From contig NZ_CP126170.1 in the NCBI RefSeq assembly GCF_033170385.1, positions 3,496,001-3,560,000 on the forward strand: 64,000 nt of DNA, read 5' to 3'. Below the pieces are notes generated by a model. It had not been told where the DNA came from, did no database searches, and was given only the letters and a program-made list of their open reading frames with translations. A program made the position numbers and the translations under genes. Shown here in pieces: positions 1 through 8,257 of this stretch. The stretch's first letter is position 1, and the number at the start of each line of letters is the position of its first letter. This DNA is from Xanthomonas rydalmerensis (GTDB taxonomy: Bacteria > Pseudomonadota > Gammaproteobacteria > Xanthomonadales > Xanthomonadaceae).

Positions 1-1
1 C

Positions 2-217
2 TTTGCGGTGCTGCGCGACCCGGCGCCGACCGCGACGCCGGAGGCGCCCGGCACCTGGCGCTGGGGTGGCGCCTACGGGCACAGCTGGTTCGTCGATCCG
101 GCGCATCAACTGAGCGTGGTGGCGCTGACCAACACGCTGTACGAAGGCATGTCCGGCGCGTTCGTGGTCGAACTGCGCGACGCGGTCTACGCCAGCCTGC
201 GCGAACGGGCGGCATGA
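2..217 (+). CDS. C-terminal end of a beta-lactamase-like serine hydrolase (partial)
   Basis: The reading frame is open from the left edge of the window, so only the last 71 codons are present. The segment WGGAYGHSWFVDP followed by LSVVALTNTLYEGMSG resembles the C-terminal strand and helix of class C beta-lactamase/penicillin-binding hydrolases, where a small-residue-rich strand close to the KTG-like motif precedes a final helix. The catalytic SxxK and YxN motifs would lie outside the window, so activity cannot be judged. Its TGA overlaps the ATG of the next gene (ATGA), which suggests translational coupling to the MFS transporter. Confidence 0.6.
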   Translation, partial: FAVLRDPAPTATPEAPGTWRWGGAYGHSWFVDPAHQLSVVALTNTLYEGMSGAFVVELRDAVYASLRERAA

Positions 218-1389
218 GCGGCCAGGGCCTGGAGTGCGGCGCGCCGTCGCGCCCGCCCGAGGCGCGACGCCTGCCCTGGAGCGGATTGCTGGCACTGGCC
301 TGCGCCGGCTTCGTCACCATCCTCACCGAGACGCTGCCGGCCGGGCTGCTGCCGGCAATGGCGGACCGGCTGGGCGTCGGCGAGGCCTGGATCGGCCAGT
401 TGGTCAGCGTGTACGCACTGGGCTCGCTGCTGGCGGCCATCCCGCTCACCGCCGCCACCCGGCGCCAGCGCCGGCGCCGGTTGCTGCTGCTCGCCATCGC
501 CGGCTTCGCCGTCGCCAACACGGTCACCGCGGTGTCCAGCCGCTATGCGCCGATCCTGGTCGCGCGCCTGCTCGCCGGGGTCAGCGCCGGGTTGCTGTGG
601 GCGCTGCTGGCCGGCTACGCGAGCCGGATGGTGGCGCCGGCCCAGCAGGGCCGCGCCATCGCGGTGGCGATGGTCGGCACGCCGTTGGCACTGGCGCTGG
701 GCGTGCCGGCGGGTACATGGCTCGGGCAGCAGGTGGGCTGGCGCTGGAGTTTCGGCGCGATGTCCCTGCTGAGCCTCGGCCTGCTCGGCTGGGCCCGCGC
801 CGCACTGCCGGATTTCGCCGGCCAGGCGGCGCATGCGGCGCTGCCGCTGCGCCGCGTGCTGCGCCTGCCCGGCATCGCCCGGGTGCTGGCGGTGATGCTG
901 CTGTTCGTGCTCGCGCACAACCTGCTCTACACCTACGTCGCGCCGCTGCTGGCGCGGTCCGGCGCCGCGGTGGCGGTGGATCGCGCTCTGCTGCTGTTCG
1001 GCGTGGCCGCGCTGCTGGGCATCGTCGTGGTCGGGACGTGGATCGATCGCTGGCTGCGGCCCCTGTTGCTGGCCAGCATCGCCTTGTTCGCGCTGGCGGC
1101 GCTGACGCTGGCGCTGTGGCCGCGCTCGCCGACGCTGCTGGCGGTGGCCCTGGCGCTGTGGGGATTGGCGTTCGGCGGCTGCGCGACGCTGTTCCAGACC
1201 GCGATCGCCCGCCGTGCCGGCGACGCCGCCGATCTGGCGCAGTCGCTGGTGGTCACCGGCTGGAACCTGGCCATCGCCAGCGCCGGCCTGCTCGGCGGCG
1301 CACTGCTGCAACGGCATGGCGCCGCCGCGCTGCCCTGGACCGCGCTGGGGCTGCTGTTGCCGGCGTGGGCCTGCGCGCATCGCCACTAG
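214..1389 (+). CDS. MFS transporter, DHA1/sugar-efflux-like
   Basis: This 391-residue protein is almost entirely hydrophobic, with about 12 predicted membrane helices, the usual size for a major facilitator superfamily exporter in the inner membrane. After a short Arg/Pro-rich N-terminus, the first helix (about residues 25-45) is followed by a loop with TLPAGLLPAMADRLGV and then by a basic inter-helix loop (ATRRQRRRRL, about 80-90), the place of the MFS A motif. The N-terminal half resembles drug and arabinose efflux (AraJ/YdhP-like) proteins. The start overlaps the stop of the hydrolase gene, so the two probably form one operon. The substrate is unknown; export of a beta-lactam-like or peptide compound is only a guess from the neighbour. 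Confidence 0.8.
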   Translation: MSGQGLECGAPSRPPEARRLPWSGLLALACAGFVTILTETLPAGLLPAMADRLGVGEAWIGQLVSVYALGSLLAAIPLTAATRRQRRRRLLLLAIAGFAVANTVTAVSSRYAPILVARLLAGVSAGLLWALLAGYASRMVAPAQQGRAIAVAMVGTPLALALGVPAGTWLGQQVGWRWSFGAMSLLSLGLLGWARAALPDFAGQAAHAALPLRRVLRLPGIARVLAVMLLFVLAHNLLYTYVAPLLARSGAAVAVDRALLLFGVAALLGIVVVGTWIDRWLRPLLLASIALFALAALTLALWPRSPTLLAVALALWGLAFGGCATLFQTAIARRAGDAADLAQSLVVTGWNLAIASAGLLGGALLQRHGAAALPWTALGLLLPAWACAHRH

Positions 1390-1456
1390 AACGTCGACAC
1401 CTGCGCAGCGTCGGCGCTCGCACGACCGCAGCGTGCCGCCGGCCCCGCGGCGCGGC

Positions 1457-1798
1457 TCAGGCCTTGCGCAGGAAGCAGGTCTTCAGCACCAGGCCCTTGA
1501 TCTTGTCCGAGTTGCCTTCGATGTGTTCGGCATCGTCCTCGACCAGGCGGATGCCGCGGATCACCGTGCCCTGCTTCAGCGGGATCGACGAGCCCTTGAC
1601 CTTCAGGTCCTTGATCACGACCACCGTATCGCCGGCCTGCAGCACGTTGCCGTTGCTGTCGCGTACCACCGTCGCCGCGTCGTTGGCGGCCTCGGCCGCG
1701 GCCGGCCACTCGTGGCCGCAGTCCGCGCACACCCAGTTGGCGCCGTCGACATAAGTGTTTTCCAGGGTGCATTGCGGGCAGGCGGGTGCGGCGGGCAT
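1457..1798 (-). CDS. yjdM: PhnA/YjdM-family zinc-ribbon protein
   Basis: This 113-residue protein matches the PhnA (YjdM) family. An N-terminal zinc ribbon has Cys7, Cys10, Cys24 and Cys27 (CPQC...CADC), and the C-terminal SH3-like domain is typical (AGDTVVVIKDLKVKGSS, then IKGLVLKTCFLRKA at the end). Despite the historical name, the family is not an established phosphonoacetate hydrolase and its function is unsettled. The ATG at 1798 is preceded by AAGGA on the minus strand. The frame stays open far upstream, but this start gives the normal family length. It converges with the MFS gene. Confidence 0.9.
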   Translation of the reverse strand: MPAAPACPQCTLENTYVDGANWVCADCGHEWPAAAEAANDAATVVRDSNGNVLQAGDTVVVIKDLKVKGSSIPLKQGTVIRGIRLVEDDAEHIEGNSDKIKGLVLKTCFLRKA

Positions 1799-1888
1799 GG
1801 GAGTCCTTGATACGGCGACGACGGCGAGCCGCCTATTGTAGCCGCCCGCCCCGTGCCGCCGTGCGGCCACGCCAGCCGCAGGAATCCT

Positions 1889-2845
1889 ATGTCCGCTTCG
1901 TCCGGGTCCCGCCTCGCGATCTACGCCGCGCTCGCCGGCAATCTGGCCATCGCCATCGCCAAGTTCGTCGCCGCGGCGCTCTCCGGCAGTTCGGCGATGC
2001 TCAGCGAAGGCGTGCATTCGCTGGTGGACACGGTCAACGAGCTGTTGTTGCTGTACGGCCTGCGCCGCGCCGCGCGCCCGGCCGACGCCACCCATCCGTT
2101 CGGCCACGGGCGCGAGCTGTACTTCTGGAGCTTCATCGTCGCCCTGCTGGTGTTCGCGCTCGGCGCGGGGGTGTCGCTGTACGAGGGCATCGCCCATATC
2201 CGCCATCCGCAGCCGGCCAGCGACCACACCCTCAACTACATCGTGCTGGGGCTGTCGCTGTTGTTCGAAGGCGGCTCGTGGTGGATCTCGCTGCGCGAGT
2301 TCCGCGCGCGCAAGGGCCGCCTGAGCTACGTGCAGGCGTTCCGCGAGAGCAAGGATCCGAGCCTGTTCACCGTGCTGGTGGAAGACAGCGCGGCGTTGAT
2401 CGGCCTGTTGATCGCACTCACTGGGCTGCTCGCTGCGCAATGGCTGGACATGCCGGAACTGGATGGCGTCGCCTCCATCGGCATCGCCGCGGTGCTGGCC
2501 TGCTCGGCGTTCGTGCTGGCGCGCGAGACCAAGGGCCTGCTGATCGGCGAGCCGGCGGCGCGCCCGCTCGGCGACGCGCTGCGGCGCATCGCCGCGGCCG
2601 ATCCGGATGTGCGCGCGGTCAACGGCGTGCTCAGCATGCAGATGGGGCCGGACCAGGTGGTCGCCGCGCTCAGCGCCGAGTTCGAGGACCAGCGCAGCAC
2701 CGCGCAGATCGAAGCGTGCATCGAGCGCATCGAGGCCGCCGCACGCGCCGAGCATCCGGAACTGCAGGCGCTGTTCGTCAAACCGCAGACCCCGGAGACC
2801 TGGCTGGCCCGGCGCACCGCGCTGCGCCAGCCGCAGGCGCCCTGA
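1889..2845 (+). CDS. Cation diffusion facilitator transporter
   Basis: A 318-residue inner-membrane protein of the CDF family, which exports divalent metals by proton antiport. Helix 2 carries the metal-site pattern SEGVHSLVDT (His43, Asp47), followed by the conserved HPFGHGRE loop (about 71-78). Helix 5 carries VLVEDSAALIGL. The C-terminal 90 residues form the cytoplasmic ferredoxin-like domain. His rather than Asp in helix 2 and the EDSAAL pattern recall the ZnT9-like subgroup more than FieF/YiiP, so the metal is uncertain. An earlier in-frame ATG exists at 1853. The start at 1889 is preferred because it has GCAGGAA upstream and begins at the expected domain edge. Confidence 0.88.
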   Translation: MSASSGSRLAIYAALAGNLAIAIAKFVAAALSGSSAMLSEGVHSLVDTVNELLLLYGLRRAARPADATHPFGHGRELYFWSFIVALLVFALGAGVSLYEGIAHIRHPQPASDHTLNYIVLGLSLLFEGGSWWISLREFRARKGRLSYVQAFRESKDPSLFTVLVEDSAALIGLLIALTGLLAAQWLDMPELDGVASIGIAAVLACSAFVLARETKGLLIGEPAARPLGDALRRIAAADPDVRAVNGVLSMQMGPDQVVAALSAEFEDQRSTAQIEACIERIEAAARAEHPELQALFVKPQTPETWLARRTALRQPQAP

Positions 2846-2969
2846 ATGGCAGTACGCCGGCGCGACTTGCGGCCCTGCGCCGCTTTTCGTTAGGGTAGCC
2901 GGGTAGCACCCTCTCATCGCGCTGTGACTGTGCCGGCGTATCCCCCTTACTCACTGAACGAGGTTTCCC

Positions 2970-3440
2970 ATGGAGATCGCCAACGGGCTTGTCGCCACCA
3001 TCCACTACACCCTCACCGACGATGCCGGTGAAGTGATCGACCAGTCCTCGCCGGACAATCCGCTGAGCTACCTGCACGGCGCCGGCAACATCGTGCCGGG
3101 CCTGGAAAAGGCGCTGACCGGCAAGCGCACCGGCGAATCGGTCAAGGCCGACGTGATCCCGGCCGAAGGCTACGGCCCGCGCCACGAACAGCTGGTGCAG
3201 CAGGTGCCGCGCGGTTCGTTCCCGGATGCCGGGTCGCTGGCGCCGGGCATGCAGTTCCAGGCGCAGACCGACCAGGGTCCGCTGCTGGTCACGGTCACCG
3301 ACGTCGGCGACGAGTTGGTGACCATCGACGGCAACCATCCGCTGGCCGGGCAGGTGCTGCATTTCGCAGTGGAAGTGGCCGGCGTGCGCGAGGCCACCGA
3401 GCAGGAAAAGAACCAGGGCCACGCCGGCGCCGCCCTGTAA
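2970..3440 (+). CDS. slyD: SlyD-type FKBP peptidyl-prolyl isomerase
   Basis: A 156-residue cytoplasmic peptidyl-prolyl cis-trans isomerase and chaperone. The split FKBP domain is visible: MEIANGLVATIHYTLTDDAGEVIDQS at the N-terminus, the YLHGAGNIVPGLEKALTGK loop, and an insert-in-flap chaperone domain at about 70-125, with VTVTDVGDELVTIDGNHPLAGQ closing the fold. Unlike E. coli SlyD it lacks the His/Cys-rich nickel-binding tail and ends AATEQEKNQGHAGAAL-like, so it is probably not a [NiFe]-hydrogenase nickel donor. The start ATG follows AACGAGG. A hairpin lies just downstream. Confidence 0.93.
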   Translation: MEIANGLVATIHYTLTDDAGEVIDQSSPDNPLSYLHGAGNIVPGLEKALTGKRTGESVKADVIPAEGYGPRHEQLVQQVPRGSFPDAGSLAPGMQFQAQTDQGPLLVTVTDVGDELVTIDGNHPLAGQVLHFAVEVAGVREATEQEKNQGHAGAAL

Positions 3441-3461
3441 GCGGCCCGGTTTCGCGTCCCC

Positions 3462-3489
3462 CACGAGGCCCGCCGATGCGGGCCTCGTG
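3462..3489 (+). terminator. Perfect hairpin after slyD
   Basis: A 12-bp perfect inverted repeat (CACGAGGCCCGC / GCGGGCCTCGTG) surrounds a CGAT loop 21 bases after the slyD stop. There is no T-run after it, so it is a GC-rich terminator or 3'-end stabilising hairpin, not a textbook intrinsic terminator. Confidence 0.6.
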
Positions 3490-3561
3490 CGTATTGCGCC
3501 GCGCTTGCGTCGCGCTGCGGCTTGCCCCACAGTGCGCGGCCCTCCCGCCCCCGGCACCGTC

Positions 3562-4920
3562 ATGCGCCTCGGTATCGACTTCGGCACCAGCAACTCCGCC
3601 GCCGCCGCGGTGATCGACGGCCGCGTGGTGCCGATCGACTTCGGCGCGCAGCAGCAGTTCCGCACCACGGTGTACTTCCCCGAGGTGATGCGCGACCCGG
3701 CCGAGTTCGATCTGACCCCGGCGCTGGAACGGCAGGTGGACGAGCTGATCGACTCCGGCCGCCGCGATGCGCTCGCCGCCGGGCGCGAACGCAGCCACGA
3801 GGCGCTGCGCCGCGACGCGATCCGGGTGGTGCGCCGGCAATGGATGGAAACGCAGATGCGCGAGCCGCGCAGTTCCGCGGCGCTGCTGCAGAACGCCGTG
3901 TACGGCGATGCCGCGCTGGATGCCTATTTCGTCGAGGGCGAAGGCAACCTGGTGCAGAGCCCCAAGTCGATGCTGGGCTACAACCTGCATCCGCGCGCAC
4001 GCCAGACCATCACCGGCATCGCCGCGCACATTCTCGAACACATCCGCCTGACCGCCTCGCAGCAACTGGGCGTGCAGGTACGCCGCGCCCTGCTCGGGCG
4101 CCCGGTGCAGTTCCGCAGCTCGATCGGCGAGGCCGGCAACGCGCAGGCGCTGGAGATCCTGCACAGCGCCGCGATCACCGCCGGCTTCGACGACGTCGCC
4201 TTCCTGGAGGAACCGGCCGCCGCGGCGATGCATTACCACGCGGTCAGCCGCGAGCGCCACGCCGCGGTGGTGGTGGACATCGGCGGCGGCACCACCGACA
4301 TCGCCCATGCCAGCGTCGGTGGCGACGCCGCGCCGCAGGTGCACCGCGCCTGGGGCATCCCGCGCGGCGGCACCGACATCGACCTGGCGCTGAGCCTGGC
4401 CGGCTTCATGCCGCAGTTCGGCCGCGGCATCACCCGCGTGCCCGCGCATCACTACGTCGAGGCGGCGATGGTGCAGGACACCACCCGCCAGCGCGATTTC
4501 CGCCAGCACCGCTACGACGCGGTGCCGGCGCCGTACGAGGCGCGTCTGCAAGCGCTGCAGGAACCCGGCAACACCGCGCGCCTGTACCGCGCGGTCGAGC
4601 GCAGCAAGATCCGCCTCAGCGACGCCGAGCGGCACGAAGAAACGCTGGACTACATCGAGGCCGGGCTGCAGGTGCAGGTGCAGGCCGAGGAACTGGTGCA
4701 GGCCGCACGCAGCTATTTGGAGGCCCTGCAGGAACTGCTGGCGCAGGTGCGCCAGGACATCGGCGGCGATCCGGCCGCAGTGTTCCTGACCGGCGGCATG
4801 TCGCGCGCCGGCTACCTGCAGCGTCTGGTCGCTGCCGCCTTCCCGCAAGCGCGCCTGGTCCATGGCGACCCCTCGTTCGGCGTGGTGCAGGGCCTGGCGC
4901 TGGCCGCCGCGCAGGACTAG
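3562..4920 (+). CDS. yegD: Hsp70-family protein, YegD-like
   Basis: A 452-residue actin/Hsp70-fold ATPase. The phosphate-1 motif LGIDFGTSNS is at residues 3-12 and the phosphate-2 motif VVVDIGGGTTDIA is in the middle. The C-terminal FLTGGMSRAGYL supplies the adenosine motif. It ends soon after the nucleotide-binding domain and lacks the DnaK substrate-binding domain, as in E. coli YegD (about 450 residues). It is likely a chaperone-like ATPase with unknown clients. The frame is open further upstream, but ATG 3562 places the ATP motif directly at the N-terminus as in homologues. No partner J-protein is nearby. Confidence 0.88.
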   Translation: MRLGIDFGTSNSAAAAVIDGRVVPIDFGAQQQFRTTVYFPEVMRDPAEFDLTPALERQVDELIDSGRRDALAAGRERSHEALRRDAIRVVRRQWMETQMREPRSSAALLQNAVYGDAALDAYFVEGEGNLVQSPKSMLGYNLHPRARQTITGIAAHILEHIRLTASQQLGVQVRRALLGRPVQFRSSIGEAGNAQALEILHSAAITAGFDDVAFLEEPAAAAMHYHAVSRERHAAVVVDIGGGTTDIAHASVGGDAAPQVHRAWGIPRGGTDIDLALSLAGFMPQFGRGITRVPAHHYVEAAMVQDTTRQRDFRQHRYDAVPAPYEARLQALQEPGNTARLYRAVERSKIRLSDAERHEETLDYIEAGLQVQVQAEELVQAARSYLEALQELLAQVRQDIGGDPAAVFLTGGMSRAGYLQRLVAAAFPQARLVHGDPSFGVVQGLALAAAQD

Positions 4921-5247
4921 CACGGCACAGGCAGCACAAGCGTCGGTGGCCTCCGCCGCCTGGCGGCGTCCTGCCGAGGCGCTGCCTTCGGCCTGCGTTG
5001 TTCATACTGTGAAGGCGCGACTCGCGTAGCATAGGTGCACGCTTCAGCGTCACGTCTCTATGCGCGTCTCGTCCGGCCGTTCCTGTCGCCCGACGCGCTC
5101 CCTTCTCGCCCCACCCTCCGTCCCGCTTCGGGCCGGACCCACCGGGAGCGCCATGTCCCCCGCCCCTGCCACGCTTCAGGCCGAGCGCCTGGCGTCGCCG
5201 CTCCATCCTCCGTACCGACCGACAGGTCGCGATCGCGGCGGCGACGC
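4921..5247 (+). other. Intergenic stretch with no supported gene
   Basis: This 327-base gap lies between the Hsp70 gene and the YkgJ-like gene. Open frames here are short and GC-driven. I see no convincing promoter, hairpin with T-run or RNA gene. Confidence 0.5.
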
Positions 5248-5574
5248 ATGAGCGAGACCGCGAGGGAAGCCGCCGACTCCGGCATCGCCTGCGACCGCTG
5301 CGACGCGATCTGCTGCCGCCTGACCGTGCTGGTGATGCCGGACGACAACGTCCCCGAACATCTCACCGAGTACACCCGCGAGGGGCTGCACGTGATGGCG
5401 CGCGACGAGGACGGCTGGTGCGTGGCGGTGGACGGCGCGCGCATGTGCTGCTCGATCTATACGCAGCGCCCGGCGATCTGCCGCAAGTTCGCGATGGCCG
5501 GCCCGTACTGCCGCGAGATCCGCCGCACCCACCACGAGCAACTGACCCGTGGCATTCCACTGACGATGTACTGA
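5248..5574 (+). CDS. YkgJ-family cysteine cluster protein
   Basis: A 108-residue protein with the cysteine pattern of the YkgJ/Fli-like zinc- or iron-chelating family. Cys15, Cys18, Cys22 and Cys23 lie in CDRCDAICC, followed by WCVAVDG, MCCSIYTQRPAICRKF and YCREI, about ten cysteines in all. The family is proposed to bind a metal or iron-sulfur cluster and its function is unknown. The start ATG at 5248 was chosen because the conserved domain begins about ten residues later. Upstream in-frame codons encode low-complexity Arg/Pro sequence. The next small gene starts 16 bases after its stop, so the two are probably cotranscribed. Confidence 0.85.
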   Translation: MSETAREAADSGIACDRCDAICCRLTVLVMPDDNVPEHLTEYTREGLHVMARDEDGWCVAVDGARMCCSIYTQRPAICRKFAMAGPYCREIRRTHHEQLTRGIPLTMY

Positions 5575-5590
5575 CTGCAGGAGTTCCAGC

Positions 5591-5791
5591 ATGGCACGAC
5601 CCACCAGCAACACCGCTTCGCCCAGCGCCAGGAACGCACGCGGCGCCAGCGCCAACGACAAGGCGCAAAAGGGCCTCAGCCGCGAGCGCATCGAGGCCGA
5701 CCTGGCCGCCTTCCACCAGGCCGGCGGCCGCGTCGAGGTGCTCGGCACCACCCGCGTGCTGAAGAAGGTCGACGTCGCCGACGCGGGCTGA
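5591..5791 (+). CDS. Small conserved hypothetical protein
   Basis: A 66-residue protein I cannot assign to a named family. The N-terminal 25 residues are Ser/Ala/Asn-rich and look disordered. The C-terminal part (LSRERIEADLAAFHQAGGRVEVLGTTRVLKK) looks like a helix-strand-strand module. A good ribosome site (GCAGGAG) lies 9 bases before the ATG. It sits 16 bases after the YkgJ-like gene and reads in the same direction. It is probably a real gene given the ribosome site and the non-random C-terminal motif. Confidence 0.65.
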   Translation: MARPTSNTASPSARNARGASANDKAQKGLSRERIEADLAAFHQAGGRVEVLGTTRVLKKVDVADAG

Positions 5792-6043
5792 CGCCCGCCC
5801 GCGCTTCCCGCGCGCCCATCGCAGTTCCTTGCGGCAGGCAATCAGCGAGGACGTGGACGCCCGTCCACGCCCGAGCGATGACGCGGCGCCAGGCATCCAA
5901 CGACGGCGCCTTGGGTTCGGCTCGATCGCCGCACCGACCAAGCCCAATACGGCGTCCTCGGATGCCAGCGCAGGCCCGGAAGCACGCCGCCGTCTTCACG
6001 CCGAAAGCGCATACTGCGATCTCGTCCACGGTCTCGCTTCGGC

Positions 6044-6838
6044 ATGCTCCTGCGCTCCCTTTCCGCCGAACTCGGCCAGCCCGCCTGCGGCAACTGTCGC
6101 GATGGCGAGCCACTGGATTTCGCCGTGCGCATGGCGTTCCAGCCCATCGTCGATGCCGCCAACCGCTCGATCTATGCCTACGAAGCGCTGGTGCGCGGCG
6201 AGGACGGCAGCGGCGCGGCGGCGGTACTGGCGCGGGTGCGCCCGCAGCAGATGTACCGTTTCGACCAGACCTGCCGGGTGCAGGCGATCGCCACCGCCGC
6301 ACAGCTTGGCCTGCGCACGCGGCTGTCGATCAACTTCATTCCCAACGCGGTGTACGAGCCGGCGACCTGCATCCGCCTGACCCTGAAGGCGGCCGAGCAC
6401 TTCGGCGTGCCCACCGGCGCCCTGATCTTCGAGTTGAGCGAGTCCGAACGCATCGCCGACCTGCCCAAGGTCGTGCGCATCCTGCGCGACTACGCGCAGC
6501 GCGGCTTCCTCACCGCGATCGACGACTTCGGCGCCGGCCACTCCGGCCTGAACCTGCTCGCCGATTTCCAGCCGCACCTGCTCAAGCTGGACATGGCGCT
6601 GATCCGCGGCATCGACGGCAGCGCCGCGCGTCGCCATATCGTCGGCGGCATCGTCGCGATGGCCGCACAACTGGGCTGCCGCATCCTCGCCGAGGGCGTG
6701 GAGACACCCGCCGAGTACCGCGCATTGCGCGCGCTGGGCATCGATCTCTACCAAGGCTATCTGTTCGCCAAGCCGGCGCTGGAGGCGCTGCCGGAGATCA
6801 CCGCGGCGCAGTGGGACGCGCTGGAGCACGCCGGCTGA
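6044..6838 (+). CDS. Stand-alone EAL-domain c-di-GMP phosphodiesterase
   Basis: A 264-residue cytoplasmic EAL protein, predicted to hydrolyse cyclic di-GMP to pGpG. The signature YEALVRG is at 46-52 (Glu47). Other active-site positions are present: Asn97 (SINF), Glu130 (FELSES), Asp160-Asp161 (DDFGAG), Lys181 (KLD), Glu217 (ILAEGVET) and Gln237 (YQGYLF). The DDFGAGHSGLN form of loop 6 resembles the EAL domains of BLUF-EAL proteins such as BlrP1. There is no BLUF or GGDEF domain, only about 20 N-terminal residues with a Cys15-x-x-Cys18 pair. Intact catalytic residues suggest an active enzyme. Confidence 0.9.
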   Translation: MLLRSLSAELGQPACGNCRDGEPLDFAVRMAFQPIVDAANRSIYAYEALVRGEDGSGAAAVLARVRPQQMYRFDQTCRVQAIATAAQLGLRTRLSINFIPNAVYEPATCIRLTLKAAEHFGVPTGALIFELSESERIADLPKVVRILRDYAQRGFLTAIDDFGAGHSGLNLLADFQPHLLKLDMALIRGIDGSAARRHIVGGIVAMAAQLGCRILAEGVETPAEYRALRALGIDLYQGYLFAKPALEALPEITAAQWDALEHAG

Positions 6839-6931
6839 GCGATGCGCTGCCGCAGCGCACGGCAGCCGCACGACTTGCCCACAGCGGTCACGCTTGCGAC
6901 CATCGCCTTTCCCCTGCGTTTCCGATGTGCA

Positions 6932-7510
6932 ATGCCCTCGCTCCATACCCTGCTGCCGCCGTGGACGCACCGCTGGCTCGACGTGATCGTGCCCGGTGCG
7001 CAGATTGTGCTGATCGTGCTCGGCGCGTGGCTGCTGCGGACCTTGCTGCGGCGGCTGATCCGGCGCCTGGGCGAGCACCATGCGCTGCCGCCGGAACTGG
7101 TGCTGATGGCACGTCGCGGCAGCGGCTTCGTGATCTACGCGGCGGCGCTGCTGTTGATCCTGGACCGCTTCGGCGTGTCCGGCACCGTGCTGTGGACCGC
7201 CTTCACCGGATTCGCCGCGGTCGCGGCGGTGGCGTTCTTCGCCGCCTGGAGCGTGCTGTCCAACATCTTCTGCACGCTGCTGATCTTCACTACGCGCCCG
7301 TTCCGCCTGCACGACCACATCGAATTGCTGGAGAACGGCGAGAAGCCGGGCCTGAAGGGCCAGGTGATCGACATCAACCTGATCTACACCACGCTGCGCG
7401 AGGAGCACGACGGTGACCGCGACAGCGTGCTGCAGATCCCCAACAGCCTGTTCTTCCAGCGCAGCACGCGCCGCTGGCGCGGCCATCCGGTGCCACCCGG
7501 CCTGGGCTGA
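6932..7510 (+). CDS. Small MscS-like mechanosensitive channel
   Basis: A 192-residue membrane protein matching the pore helix and beta domain of the MscS family. An N-terminal helix (about 14-35) is followed by a basic loop (RRLIRRLGE), a second helix (YAAALLLILDRFG) and the Ala/Gly-rich pore-lining helix (FTGFAAVAAVAFFAAWSVLSNIFC). The beta domain is FTTRPFRLHDHIEL...VIDINLIYTTLR and ends at the conserved IPNSLFFQR. It is shorter than E. coli MscS (286) because most of the C-terminal cytoplasmic cage is missing. ATG 6932 was chosen as the start because an upstream in-frame start adds only polar, low-complexity residues. Confidence 0.82.
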   Translation: MPSLHTLLPPWTHRWLDVIVPGAQIVLIVLGAWLLRTLLRRLIRRLGEHHALPPELVLMARRGSGFVIYAAALLLILDRFGVSGTVLWTAFTGFAAVAAVAFFAAWSVLSNIFCTLLIFTTRPFRLHDHIELLENGEKPGLKGQVIDINLIYTTLREEHDGDRDSVLQIPNSLFFQRSTRRWRGHPVPPGLG

Positions 7511-7611
7511 GCGCCGCGACGCCGACGCTGACGCCATGCACATGGCGCAGCCGCTATGGTCGACGCCAGCCGCCCTCGTGCGGCGCCCCTTTCTTCCCGA
7601 CCAGGTACTGC

Positions 7612-7875
7612 ATGGAACCCGTCATCCCCCCGTTCGCCGACCTTTTCGCCCAGCTCGGCCTGCCCAACAGCGAAAGCGAAATCCGCCAGTTCATCGCCCG
7701 GCACGCGCCGCTGCCCGATGACATGCGCCTGGAAGAAGCCCCGTTCTGGACGCCGGCGCAGGCGCAGCTGCTGCGCGAGGAACGTCTGGAAGACGCCGAC
7801 TGGGCGATCGTGGTCGATCAGCTCAACATCGCGCTGCACGCGAAGCCCGTGCTGGATGCCGATCGCGCCGGCTAA
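7612..7875 (+). CDS. DUF2789 family protein
   Basis: An 87-residue protein matching the DUF2789 family over its whole length. Typical features are MEPVIPPFADLFAQLGLP at the start, FIARHAPLP, EAPFWTPAQAQLLRE, and DADWAIVVDQLNIAL near the end. The fold is probably an all-helical cytoplasmic domain and the function is unknown. It converges closely with the DksA-like gene, with only three bases between the two stops. Confidence 0.85.
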   Translation: MEPVIPPFADLFAQLGLPNSESEIRQFIARHAPLPDDMRLEEAPFWTPAQAQLLREERLEDADWAIVVDQLNIALHAKPVLDADRAG

Positions 7876-7878
7876 GCC

Positions 7879-8145
7879 TCAACGCAGCTGACTGTCCTTG
7901 CTGCCGCGGCGGTTGTAGCCGCTGTGCTCGTGCTGCGCGCGGTCCTGCGCCTCCTGGCAGGCCACGCACAGGCGCACGCCCGGCACCGCCTTGCGCCGCG
8001 CTTCGGGGATCGGCGCGTCGCAGTCCTCGCAGTGGCTCAACCCCGGGCCCTGCGGCAATTGGCTGCGCGCCCGCTTGATCGCATCCTCGACGGTCGCATC
8101 GATCTGGTCCTGCACCGCGCCGTCGCCTGCCCACCCAGTGGCCAT
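7879..8145 (-). CDS. DksA/TraR-family C4 zinc-finger protein
   Basis: An 88-residue protein with the DksA/TraR zinc finger (CEDCDAPIPEARRKAVPG followed by CVACQ), the four cysteines in the usual spacing. It lacks the long coiled-coil of DksA, so it resembles the small YbiI/TraR-type members. These may act at the RNA polymerase secondary channel, but the helical N-terminus here is only about 40 residues. The ATG at 8145 has GGAGA upstream. Confidence 0.85.
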   Translation of the reverse strand: MATGWAGDGAVQDQIDATVEDAIKRARSQLPQGPGLSHCEDCDAPIPEARRKAVPGVRLCVACQEAQDRAQHEHSGYNRRGSKDSQLR

Positions 8146-8257
8146 GGTCGTCTCCGCACTGTTGCCTTGCCTGGATGATGCGGCCGGCACCGGCGAATGC
8201 AATGCACGCCGGCTTCACCTTCCCGCGATGTTCATGGGCCCTGCGCGGCGCCGACCG

